Source: Hirudo medicinalis
Taxonomy: Eukaryota; Annelida; Clitellata; Hirudinida; Hirudinidae
Reading direction: 5' to 3'
Length of the DNA: 64,000 nt
Assembly (NCBI GenBank): GCA_011800805.1
Contig: MPNW01000013.1
Location: forward strand, 38,473 to 102,472
In this document: one piece after another, positions 23,649 to 35,084 of the stretch
Numbering within the stretch: position 1 is the stretch's first letter
How the letters are laid out: each line of letters begins with the position of its first letter
Made by a program: the position numbers and the translations under genes
Notes under the pieces: generated by a model
What the model saw: the letters and a program-made list of their open reading frames with translations, nothing else
Told to the model about the DNA's origin: nothing
Databases searched by the model: none

Positions 23649-25281
23649 ATGAGCAATTTCGTACTCAACGCGTTGCTGATCAACTTAGTGACCGTAGGCC
23701 TTGGATTGAAAACGTTCAAGGCCGTACGATCATGCTATGGAAAAGCTGGGTGCTCGTACAATAATCCGGATGGCATACAAAAACTCGCGGATATTTTAGA
23801 CGACTTAGCCAATGTCATTCCAGATTGTCATCGGGTAAACCTGTGCGCTTTTCTGTGCCTCTCTGACAAGGATTGTCTCGGCTTCAACTACCTCAAGGAC
23901 ATTGATTCCTGTTACTTTTATCATTTCTATCCCAATGTGATCTACTACAAGAAGGATTGTGTTTATTTTGAGGAAAGTTTCGCGATTTTAATTTCAACAA
24001 AAAACGATTCGTCTAACAATGTCATTTAAATAAATATGAAAATTAATAAATACAATAACCTAATTAATTAATTGTAAAATATCAATAAGCTCTTTGACGT
24101 TTTCTCGTCAAATATTTAGAATTTGATTACAAAATACATTTAAATGTTTAAATTCATTAGTTCCAAATTGTGACCAAATGTTTAATCGTTTTCAGACATT
24201 AAAATCAAATCCCTACGTCGTCAAAGGTAAGTAACTTGAATAATTTATTTTTTTTTAGCCATAGTTATAGTTTTTTTTTTCTTTCTATAAGCGGTTCTAA
24301 GTGCAAAGCGTCAGAGGCGCCTTCGTTGACCATTTATTTAGCGCCCACTTCCAATGGCGTTTATGGCGACTCAAGTTGGATTGAGAACACGGCATAGTAC
24401 GAGCGCAAATGGGAACGAAACTCTCCAAACTTATCTATTTGCTAGCAACTTGCTATCTAAGTTTACCAATTTGAAGCCGTCGTAAGGTTCCTGAGGACCA
24501 TCCTTTCCGTCCTAATCATCTAGTTATGAAATGGACGTTAATTAAACACACACACACACGACCACCTTTGTAATACATGCATTGTTTGACTCAGAAAATG
24601 TCAACCTGGCTTATGGAAAGAAAACCTGTTACAGTTCCATGGCTGTGTTCAACCTGATTTCTCTGGGACCCCACAATTTGGTTGACAATCTTGTGAAACC
24701 GAGGGAAAGATGCGCCCAGACGAGCGAAAGCCCTTCCGGTGCCAATTGGTGGATGATTGATATGGAGCAGAACATCCAGGTTGGCCGAGTGAGAGTGGTC
24801 ACTGGAAATGTATCGGAAGGTTTCAGTAAGTTGGAACCAATAATGAACTAATTATTCGTTATGATAATATATGTTATGATGAATGAGTGCTATAATAACT
24901 AGATATTATTATGATATTAATATTATTAAGATTAATGTCTCAAAGAAATTCTAACAAAAATCAAAACAGCTTAACAAATAATATATAATTTATAAAAAAT
25001 ATAAATTTATCAACTCCAATATATCAGGCGAAAGACTGGCTGGCTTTATCATGGGCCTCACGAATATCTCGTGGTTCGAAAAGCATCCCACTAGGGGCAA
25101 CTACTCGATCTGCGCGGTCAATAACTACACCATGGTACCTCTCACCACTTACACCTACAATTGCTCTCAAGATACCCCACCAGGTCGCTTCATCGTCATC
25201 CAGCAGGGCGTCTTAAACAGTACAACACCTGGAATATTCATGCTTTGTGAAGTTCAAGTGTATGTGTTGGTTGTACCGTGA
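23649..25281 (+). CDS. FTP1: secreted apple-like plus fucolectin (FTP)-type lectin protein
   Basis: Proposed exons 23649-23972, 24196-24226, 24595-24825 and 25028-25281; about 279 aa. The signal peptide (MSNFVLNALLINLVTVGLG) is followed by an apple-like domain with LCAFLCLSDKDCLGFNY and DCVYFE. A tiny linker exon then leads to a fucolectin/tachylectin-4-type F5/8C domain. Its marks are ENVNLAYGKKTCYSS, NWWMIDMEQNIQVGRVRV, GERLAGF, and the closing GIFMLCEVQVYV. Such domains bind sugars, often fucose; the usual HxxxxR-type fucose site is not obvious here. The first donor would be GAG|gaaagt, which is not GT. Without that splice the frame stops at 24029 and gives only the apple-like domain. The third donor could be either 24819 or 24825; both keep frame. 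FTP2 has the same architecture. Confidence 0.75.
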
Positions 25282-25789
25282 AGACATTTTCACATTGTAC
25301 TGGTTCCAATTTTATGTATGATTGAAAATGGTTTCAAAAACTGCTTGAACTGTTGATCATTCAATACCTTTCAACGGAATGATGTTGTGGTAGAAAACAT
25401 GGTCGGGATCCTGATGCATTTACACCATTGACGGAAAAATTATTTATAACCAATGAAAATATCTATTTAGCTTTGCTTTGTTGCAGGTTTTAAATAAAAA
25501 AGGATTTATAAGATAAAATTTATCTCATTGATTCATTCATTTTACCCTCTTGATTTTGAATCAGCACAACCTAAGATAAGAGTTAAATGTGGCAAATGTG
25601 GAGATAATTTAAAAGAATATTTAATTGCGTCATGACTTATGTCATGGTGATTTATGATGATTTATGTCAAACAAAGTTATTGATCCTATTTAACAAAGTT
25701 AATGCTGAGCTGTGTTTTTTCTTATCAATTTGTCAATCTGGAAAAGTCTAATGGATTATTTTATGGTCAACTGCATCTATAAATTTGAG

Positions 25790-25826
25790 GTGAATGAATG
25801 AATGAATGAATGAATGAATGAATGAT
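25790..25826 (+). repeat. (GAAT)n microsatellite
   Basis: Nine tandem gaat/aatg units. The spacer 25282-26249 is otherwise AT-rich and featureless. Confidence 0.9.
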
Positions 25827-26249
25827 GTTTGACAGTTTGAGAACTATTGCTAAAATTTAGTTTAGTTCTTAATCGAGTTATAATTTGTTTTCGAGTGATT
25901 TTTCAATTTATAGTCTTGTCTCTCCTTTATTATGGCCGGTTAGTAAGTAGCCTGACTTCGAGATGCTAAGTGATCAATGAATGGAATGGTTAGAAATATA
26001 ATCGCAGTTTGATAATTAAAACAGATAGCAATAAATAGTTACTATACATTGTTTGAGTGTTACTAAAACATGTCCGCCTATTTGCCACTCTGAAGCAAAA
26101 TGCATTTTGTGATTAAAATTAAAAGTTGTATTTGCTTTTTATGCTCTTGGTTTAAAATGAGCGCATATAAGTCTTATGAAGAAGGAAGGCATGAATAATT
26201 CGCGTATTTAGAAAACAACATAAACTTTGAAATAATTTTTGTTAATTAG

Positions 26250-26925
26250 GTGAATCTTCTCGGACCACAGTGCCGAAACTCCACGTAAATGGTTTGGTTC
26301 AAACATCGGACACTGAGTTGGACAGGTACCTTGAGGCATGCCTTCTCGTTGAAAATTGCAGCGTTGCCTCTTTTGATGTTAATGACGATCTTCTCTGGAT
26401 CTTCCCTGTTGGATCCAGATAAATTCTACTGGAGTGGGAGAAAAATCCAATCATAAAGATTGCGTCACGACTTACTTGCTGGAAAGAACAGATTTTTTTT
26501 TAAAGGTTTTTAAAATGTTTCATGTTTTGACTAAGTTTGGTTTTAGTAAGTTCACTAAAAGATATTAAAGACATAGTTTTAATTAAAGTAATAATTTTCT
26601 TTGATATTATTAACAATATTTTCCAATAAGTATTTCTAATTAAAGTTTGAAAAAGCCAGAAAATGTTGGACTATGAAAGAAGAGAAAACTACTGAGGGTC
26701 TTTTGGGTAGCACCAGCCTCGATCTGTGTTATTCTTTCCTCTAACATATAATTCTTGAAGTGTGCGAGGTCATCGTCTTTGATGTGAATTCACATTCAAA
26801 TGGTTGGTTTAATGGGTCCCTTGGGTGCTACAACAGAAGAGGAATTGATTCCAATGCCTGGGGCTGTCGCTTACTTGTTCGACAGATCCTGCATTAGACC
26901 TGAGGGATTTGAGAGCTCGAAATAA
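26250..26925 (+). pseudogene. Decayed PAN-like gene (PAN6/7-like subfamily)
   Basis: Exon A remnant is at 26250-26505 and exon B remnant at about 26656-26925. Exon A starts well (VPKLHVNGLVQTSDTELDRYLEACLLVENC) but shifts frame after DDLLW, and one Cys of the C-x3-C helix is Tyr. Exon B has an in-frame TAA within the YCxxxE helix and a second frameshift after the GSLG region. No signal-peptide exon is recognisable upstream. Residue choices (VPKxxxxGLxQxSxxxL, GLLGSTS) place it with PAN6/PAN7 rather than with its neighbours. Confidence 0.85.
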
Positions 26926-27737
26926 ATGAATGCAAAAGAAGGTCTAAAGGCCAATGATAAGACAAAGAAATCATGATGAAAGAATGGCGATCAAAATATA
27001 AATATAAAAATGAAGAATTAATTCTAATTGCCTTTGAAAATGGGTTAAATTTTAGTTTCTTGTCAGTTACAATGATTAAAGATTTAAAAAATTTAAATGA
27101 TTAAAGTATTTAAGCTAAGGAGAGATTTGTCTCTCAACAAAACTGGAAAACCGCAGTGATAGAATTATAAACGATTCAGAAATAAAGGTATTGGAGAAGC
27201 ACAAAATGTATTTTGAAATCAGTAACATCGGAGAGGCCATTTTACTTATCCAATAAAGAAATGTAAGTATTGTAAAGACAATTTGTTGGAGCCTGCCAAG
27301 GAAATTTGGTCACGAGCGAAGCCTCTAACATTAATTAGTTTTATTAGAAATTTAATTACATTAAACACACTTAATCAATAGTTAATGCTAAATTTTCGAA
27401 ATGTTAAAAGCCACAAAAATTAAAGAACTCTGAATGTTTCCCAACATTTTGTTAATCGTGTCAATGCCTGTTTTCCCCGAGAAATTCATTCGCTTCATTG
27501 AGATATTTTTTCTACAATGCATTTCTTGCTTTGAAACCCAAATTGTGAGGATCGGCATATAATTCAGTGAGATAGTGACAAAGTTATTTTGACAGAATTA
27601 ATGAATAAAATAAAGAATAAAATTTCAGAAAAAAGATTCAGAAAAAAAAGTCAAAAAATTTTCCAGATGTAAATAATTGTCTCTAGTCAAGTTTTTCAAT
27701 TGATCAATTGCATACCTCAAGACAACCGATGTTTTTG

Positions 27738-27832
27738 AAGGCTTCCATGATCGCTTCTGACAGATTGTGTCTTAACAAGATGGCTTTTTAAATGATCATC
27801 TTTAATGATGCTCCGAAGTTACTAGAGATCAA
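27738..27832 (+). promoter_or_regulatory. Conserved upstream block of PAN genes (PAN3 copy)
   Basis: A block with gcttctgacagattgtgtcttaac and atctttaatgatgct lies about 300 bp before the PAN3 TATA box. Similar blocks occur before PAN4 (31318-31400), PAN5 (34755-34845), the decayed copy at 39.6 kb (39278-39355) and PAN9 (46670-46735), each 200-350 bp before the TATA. It may be a shared enhancer, or only duplicated flank that has not yet diverged. Confidence 0.45.
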
Positions 27833-28069
27833 AACTTTAAACCATAAATTAGCATTATTAGTATTACTATTAATATTACTATTATTTATAGTTAAATCTT
27901 TTTTTATATTTGATGAATAAATATTTTATTTATTAAAACAAATTAAAAAATAAATTATTTATTATATATTTTAGCATTTATAGAAATAGATTTTGATATG
28001 CCGGATCATCATGACACAGATCACCATTCATTGGACTGCTTGTAAGGTCAATTACCTGGCCTAGATGGC

Positions 28070-28076
28070 TATAAAG
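28070..28076 (+). promoter_or_regulatory. TATA box of PAN3
   Basis: TATAAAG lies in the position of the tataaatgcag element of PAN4, PAN5 and PAN9. A probable 5'UTR intron runs from 28121 (gtttgg) to the ccag before 28207. Confidence 0.6.
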
Positions 28077-28215
28077 GCTTTAAGACACCGTCTCACTAAA
28101 TAGAAATAATTTCTATGATGGTTTGGAAATATGATTTTACGAATTAATTCAAACTAAATTATCAAATTTAATGGTAATTTTAAAAAAGCAAAATTGTAAA
28201 TTCCAGATTTCAAAG

Positions 28216-30447
28216 ATGATTCTTTGGCTTCAAATTTTGTCTCTATCCTCCATCGGAATATCTGCAGGCTAGTAGATAATTTTTTTTTTAATATTAATGG
28301 GCGTACTTTAGTGGCTAATTCTGCTAAGGATTTAAGTAAAATGACTTAATAATCCTCTGAGTAGAACTAGCTGTTACCCCCTTCGTTATCATGAAACACT
28401 TAGAGACATCAACAAAAACGCGAATTATTATTCTTAAATTAAAATATACGCGAATTATTGATAATTTTTTTCAGGTCCGGAAACTCTATGGTACTTTTTT
28501 AATTCAAAATTATGATAACGGATTTCATTACATTTTTGGTAAATCACTTATACATTCACTTCTCTAAAAGCCCAAGGTGAATCGGCTTGGACCACCTTGC
28601 CAAAGGTACACTTCAATGGTTTGACCAAAATATCTTTAACTAGACTCGATGAGTGTCTGAGAATCTGTCTTCTCATCGGATGGTGCAACGTTGTTTCTTA
28701 CGACAGTGAGACAACTTTACCATGTGAGATCCAAACCAATTCCGTTGGTGTGGAGGAAAATAAGGAAATGAAAGATTCTGTCACCAGCTATGTTATGGAT
28801 AAATACAAACTCACCTCGGGTAAATATTTTCATAAAATATTAGTTCGTAATTAAATTTGCATGACACATTTGTGAATATCGTTCAATTGTCATATCTTTT
28901 AATTTTATTCAAGTAAATTATTTAAAACGATTTTATTCACGTCTTAAATATCGTTCCAGGCAAAATATGTTGGAAAGAAGTACAAGATAAAACAGCCAAA
29001 GGTTTAATGGCAAGCACACCAAGTGACCTTTATGAATGCCTTATTTTATGCGTCGCATCTCAAGTTTGCGAAGCTTTGGTCTTTGATCCCAAGTCCAAAT
29101 TCCCCTGCTGGTTTCATGTAGGTCTTTCAGGGTCCTTAAAAGAAGAAGATTTGATTCCAATGGAGGGGTCTATTGTTTATTTGCTCGACAAATCCTGCGT
29201 TCTTCCAGAAGGCTTGAATGTGAGTCAAAGTGAACATAAAGCAGAAATTTGTGCCCCCAAAAGTGGTGAGTATCCGATAATAAACCACTTATGTTTCTCT
29301 GGTGATATTGCTAGGCATCTTGTTAGGTAGAACAAACTGCACGAGTATCCGATGCCTTCGCTTAAAACAATATTAATTCCAGAGTTTACATAAATACATA
29401 AACATAAGATACAGACTCTTCAAGTGTAAAAGTTCAATTTTAATGTAATGTTTGTTATCTAACGTAAAAAATAGCAACAAGACCATGTCCAAACTCTTGG
29501 TGTAAAACGCGAGGGTACGATACAACAAAGATAATAGATAGTTATATATCAATATCGACGCACAATTTACATATATATCACCTGCTATTTTTCATTTTTA
29601 GTTTAGAACCTTTACTTATAAATTACAACATGGGACTTATTTAATTCTTAGATTTATACTTCTTAAAAATAGAGATTTATTAAATACAACTTGTTTTAAA
29701 GCACGAGGTGAATCGGTTTGGACCACCTTGCCAAAGGTTCACTACAAAGGGTTGACCAAAATATCTGTAACCAGACTTGATGAGTGTCTGAAAATCTGCC
29801 TTTTAATTGAATGGTGCAACGTTGTTACTTATGACAGTGAGGCAACTTTACCATGTGCGATCCAAACTTATTCCATTGGTGTGGAGGAATGTAAGGATAT
29901 GAAAGATTCAGTCACCAGCTATGTTGCGGATAAATTCAAACTAACCTCAGGTGAATTGAATATGCAAAGCTCTTTAAATTATGTTAAATAAATGTACATG
30001 TTGCATCCTGATGTAGAAGTATTATTGTCTTATCTTATTCAAGTTTATTTTAAATCGATGTTAATATTTGACCATATTTGACAATAATTTGACCATATCG
30101 TTGCAGGCAAAACATGCTGGAAAGAAGTACCCAATAAAACTGTCAAGGGTTTGGTAACGAGCTCACTGCGTGAACTTTATAAATGCTTTATTTATTGCAT
30201 CATGTTAGAAATTTGCGAGGCTTTGGTCTATGATCCCAAGTCCAATTCTCCTTGCTGGCTTCATGAAGGACTTACAGGGTCCATAAAGGAGGAAGATTTG
30301 ATTCCAATGGAGGGGTCTGTTATTTATTTGTTTGACAAATCCTGCATTTTACCAGAGGACTTAAATATGGGTCAAGGTGAACTTAAAGCAGAAATTGGGG
30401 ACCCCAATTGTGAAAAGAATCCGATGAATACACCATTTGTTTTGTAA
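28216..30447 (+). CDS. PAN3: secreted four-domain PAN/apple-like protein (A-B-A-B)
   Basis: Exons 28216-28267 (signal peptide, GC donor), 28577-28819 (A1), 28960-29265 (B1), 29708-29950 (A2) and 30107-30447 (B2 plus stop); about 394 aa. All introns are phase 1. B1 ends at a strong donor (AAAAGTG|gtgagt) and A2 begins at acgag|GTGAATCGG. No signal-peptide exon lies between B1 and A2, so I join the two pairs in one gene. If that intron is retained, translation stops at 29330 and gives a two-domain product. Domain A modules carry 4 Cys and domain B modules 6 Cys. A2 has an extra Cys (GVEECKDM), shared with A2 of PAN4. Confidence 0.82.
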
Positions 30448-31570
30448 CCTTCCGGAAAAAGAGATTATTCATGGCTTGCTATAAATGAATTACACTTTGT
30501 TTTGGTGAAAGTAACTTGGAAGACACTTGATAAAAATAATATTTTATTAAAAATTATGATTAATATTTGATTGGCTTAAAAATAAATTCATATTTGACTG
30601 AAGTTTTTATTTCATCACATTGAAACTGGTTTGATGAATTATTCTGCATTCAACACAAAATTTGAAGTTTATCGTCAGCTTTAACTTTATTTAAGAAACC
30701 TTTAAAACATCATTTAAACAGCTTTGTGAGTGTTCAAAACCATTTTACGATGATTCCATATTTGGATTTCAACAAGACGGATAAAACGTCTATGATTGAA
30801 CTTAATAATTGACTTGGAATTGAAGAAATAGGGATACTCAATATTAAGCATAAAAAATGTAAACATTGTAATTTAGAATCAGTAAAATTAGATAGGCCAT
30901 TTTACTCGCTCAAAAATAAATAAATAAAAATATAAGCATCACAAAAACAAATTGTTTTAAGTGTCCAGGAAATTTGGTTTCTATCGTAGCTCCCCGAATT
31001 TAATAATCTCTCAAATACACTCAATGAATTTACTAAATACCTATTACCAAAGGATAATAAAGTGCTTTGAATGTCTTAAGCCGAGGTCTTAATGTGACCT
31101 GTTCAATGGGAACTTTTGTGACGATTGTTTTCCAATCTGTCAGACAATGACAAAGTTATTTTCAAGAAATTTAAAATTATTATGGAGTTAGAATTTTTTT
31201 AGAAATTTTCAAATTTTATCCGGTTGCCTACAACTGTCCGTAGGATCACGTAGTCATATTTTGAAAGTCAAATTGTTATTTGAACAATTATGAACGTAAA
31301 GGCCACAGATGACATTGAATGATTTCGTGATCGCTTCTGACAAATCATTTCTTAACAAGACGGATGGCATTTCTTGGCTTTTTTTAAACGATGATTGTTA
31401 GTAATAACATTAGTTAATTAATTATTATTAATATTACTACTATAATTAGTTGAATAACTTTATATTGAATATTTTGGAAATAGTCTAAAAAGAAAGATTT
31501 TTATTTTCTGGACAATTGTGAATGATGATCAATCATCATTATCATTTGATTTTTACTTGGCTCAGATCGG
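30448..31570. other. PAN3-PAN4 spacer
   Basis: A likely PAN3 polyadenylation signal (AATAAA) lies near 30583, followed by AT-rich flank resembling the spacers before PAN3 and PAN5. No coding region is seen. Confidence 0.6.
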
Positions 31571-31576
31571 CGCAGT

Positions 31577-31583
31577 TATAAAT
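31577..31583 (+). promoter_or_regulatory. TATA box of PAN4
   Basis: gttataaatgcaggaatttcat matches the element before PAN5. A probable 5'UTR intron starts at 31624 (gtttgaa). Confidence 0.65.
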
Positions 31584-31715
31584 GCAGGAATTTCATCTCT
31601 AGAGGAAAACATTTTTCAAGATGGTTTGAATTTAAAATTTTCCAAATTAATTCAAATTTTATTATCAAATTTCGTGATAATTTTAAACCTCTAAAATTGT
31701 AAATTGTAGATAAAG

Positions 31716-33688
31716 ATGATTCTTTGGCTTCAAATTTTGTCTCTAACCTGCATCGGATTAGCTGCAGGTTAGTAGAAATTTTAAGTTATTAATATTATTG
31801 ACTGTATTTGATTAGATAATAAAGATTGATGGTTAATTGTCTTTTCAATCTGCCATCAATCTGAGAAATTTGTACAGAAATAGTTTCACTATACATATGC
31901 GAGTTAAATAAACATACTAATTGTTAAATAAAGTTCGGAAACTCTATTTCAACGGACTTCCGTTTTAAGATCAACTTCTTAAACATCTTTAAACCACAAG
32001 GTGAATCGGCTTGGATCACCTTGCCAAAGGTACAGTTCAATGGCTTGACCAAAACATCTCTAATTAGACTTGATGAGTGTCTGAAAGCTTGTCTTTACGT
32101 CGGATGGTGCAACGTTGTGTCTTACGACAGTGAGGCAACTTTACCATGTGAGATCCAAACTAATTCCGTTGGTGTGGAGGAAAGTAAGGAAACGAAAGAT
32201 TCAGTCACCAGTTACGTGGTGGATAAACACAAACTAACCGCAGGCAAATATTCATTTTTTTTAAAACTTATTAGTTCATGTTTAAATTTACATGACATGA
32301 TTTTAATTACTATTAAATTATAATATTTTTAATTTTATTAAAGTAAATTATTTTTGAACTAGTTCCTTCACATAGTCCATCATGTTACAGGTAAAATATG
32401 TTGGAAAGAAGTACAAAATAAAACTGCCAAGGGTCTAGTAGTGGGCTCAGCGAATAAACTTTATGAATGCTTTCTCTATTGCATCGGAATAGAAATTTGC
32501 GAGGCTTTGGCCCATGATCCAAACTCCAATTCCCACTGCTGGCTTCATGAAGGCCTTTCGGGGTCCATAAAGGAGGAAGATTTGATTCCATTGGAGGGGT
32601 CTGTTGTTTATTTGCTCGACAAATCCTGCATTCTTCCAGAAGGCTTGAATGTAAGTCAAAGTCGACCCAAAGCCCCTAAAAATGGTGAGAATCCGATAAA
32701 TACACCATTTGAGTTTCTCTGGTGATATTATTAAGCAACCTTTATATAAAATAAACTGCAAATACGACCGATACCTTAGCTTAAAAAAGCCTCAATCTTT
32801 GAGCGGAATCATAGAACAACTTTATAAAAACTATGTTCGAGATATGTTTATATATATCAGTTGGCTATTGTAGTTTATGTTTAAAAGCTGCATTTATAAA
32901 TTATAATTTAAATCTCAAATTCGCTGAAATTAGAGTACAATTATTATGCTAATAACTCGTTTTAAAGCACGAGGTGAATCGGTTTGGACCACCTTGCCAA
33001 AGGTTCACTACAAAGGGTTGACCAAAATTTCTATAACTGGACTTGATGAGTGTCTGAGAATCTGCCTTTACGTCGAATGGTGCAACGTTGCTACTTATGA
33101 CAGTGAGGCAACTTTACCATGTGCGATCCAAACTTATTCCGTTGGTGTGGAGGAATGTAAGGATATGAAAGATTCTGTCACCAGCTATGTTATGGATAAA
33201 TTCAAACTAGTCACAGGTGAATTTTGAAATGTTTAAAAAATATGGCAACTAAATTTAAATGTTGCATTCTGAAATGCACTTCAAGTATTCTGTCTTTTAA
33301 TTTTATTTTAAATAAGTAATTTATTTTAAATCGCTCGCTTCATGAGGGCCACATCGTTGCAGGCAAATTATGTTCGAAGGAAGTGCCCAATAAAACTGCC
33401 AAGGGCTTGGTACCAATTTCATCGGATGAACTTTACAAATGCTTTATTTATTGCATCATAGTAGACATCTGCGAGGCTTTGGCCTTTGACCCCAAGTCCA
33501 AATTTCCCTGCTGGATTCATGAAGGCCTTTCAGGGTCCATAAAGGAGGAAGATTTGATTCCAATGGAGGGGTCTGTTGTTTATTTGCTCGATAAATCTTG
33601 CCTTTATCCAGATGGTCTGGATGTGAGTGAAAGTGGCCATAAAGTGGAAAAGGATGAGAACCCCTTGGAGGCACCTCTCGGGTTGTAA
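31716..33688 (+). CDS. PAN4: secreted four-domain PAN/apple-like protein (A-B-A-B)
   Basis: Exons 31716-31767, 32001-32243, 32391-32684, 32974-33216 and 33363-33688; about 385 aa. Here intron 1 has a standard GT donor (GCTGCAG|gttagt), while the A1-B1 intron has a GC donor (GCAG|gcaaat). B1 is 12 nt shorter than in the other four-domain genes and ends AAAAATG|gtgaga. In B2 the Trp that normally follows the first Cys is Ser (KLCSKEV). The tail is short and ends in PLGL, like PAN2 and PAN5. The paired architecture and lack of a second signal exon match PAN3. Confidence 0.82.
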
Positions 33689-34930
33689 CTTTCCGTGAGA
33701 AATTAATGTGGACCTGGTGAAATTTAATCATACCCTTTTAGCTAAAAAAAAAAAACTTGAGGACATGTTTGAATAAAATTATTTATAAATAATCATGTTT
33801 ACATTGAATGTATTTCCAAAATAAATTTATATTTGACAGAATTTGATGTTTCTAATTTACATTAAAACAGCATTTGATGAGATGTCTAGCATCAAATAAA
33901 AAAAAGCACTCGAAGTTTATCGTCATTTGACAGCATTTGTAAATTTTTAAAACATAATTTTAACGGCTTCATTATGTTTTTCAATTCACCTTTCTATGAT
34001 GTCAAACATGAAAAAATTTCTAGTCTCTTTTTGGTTGTGTTTTATTTCTTAATTGAACAAACCAAGGAGATGTGTTTCCCTCTTCTCAAAATTCTCAGTC
34101 CAGCTGATGCCTCAGATGATGTGGCATGAGAAGGACACATGATTTTGGTGCCATAGCAGGGAAGATCTGATTCCAGGGACTTGGGCTGCCACTTACATCG
34201 TTTCGACTGATAATGAGGTTTCTTTTTGAAGCCTGATGATTTAATTTTAAAAATGACACATGCAAAAGTAAAACGAAAAGTTTAAAAAAAAAAAAACGGA
34301 AGTGGCTTGTTGGAAGATGAAGACGTGGAAGCGAGAACTAATAACTTTAAAAGAAGTAAAACTTAGATGGAAAATCTAAGCATCACAAAACAAATTATTT
34401 AAGTCTCTAAGAAAATTGTTTTTCGTGTTTTGCTTCCCAATTGTAATCACCCATCAAACACACTTGATGAATTTACGAAATATAATACATGCTGCCATGG
34501 AAAAATCAAGACCTCTGAAGTTCTTCGCCTTGGTATTGATGTGACCTCCGTGTGCTTTCATCTCATTTGAAACGCAAATCGGCTTCCAATCTTCCAGTCA
34601 GACAATGGCAAAGTTAAAGAGGAATAAAATAAATTTAGACATTTTCCATAAAATTGTAAAATTATTCCAGATGTTTGTAATTGTCATCAGGATCACGTAG
34701 TAATATTTTCATTTGAGCAATTATGAACCTTAGAGCAACAGATGGCATTGAATGCTTTCATGATTGGCTCTGACAGATTGTGTTTTAACGAGATGGGTGG
34801 GGCATCGTCTATAATAAGTAAATCATCCTTAATGATGCCCCATTTTAATGAATAATATTAAATTTTTTATTAGTTGAATTAATGAAATTAGTATTGAATA
34901 TTCTATCATTTATTTTTGCCTGGCTCAGCG
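33689..34930. other. PAN4-PAN5 spacer with conserved upstream block
   Basis: AATAAA occurs near 33822. The block at 34755-34845 matches those before the other PAN genes. No coding frame is supported. Confidence 0.55.
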
Positions 34931-34935
34931 CTGGT

Positions 34936-34942
34936 TATAAAT
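34936..34942 (+). promoter_or_regulatory. TATA box of PAN5
   Basis: ggttataaatgcaggaaattt is the clearest copy of the shared core promoter, preceded by cctggctcagcg, which also precedes the TATA of PAN4 and of the 39.6-kb copy. Confidence 0.65.
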
Positions 34943-35084
34943 GCAGGAAATTTATTTCATTAAGAGGAAAATAACTTTCATATTGGTATAAATTTTTGAT
35001 TTTGTAAAATGATTAAAACATTGTTATCAATTCATTTTTTAACAATTTTAAAAATAATAAATTTGTTATTTGCAGATGTTGAAA

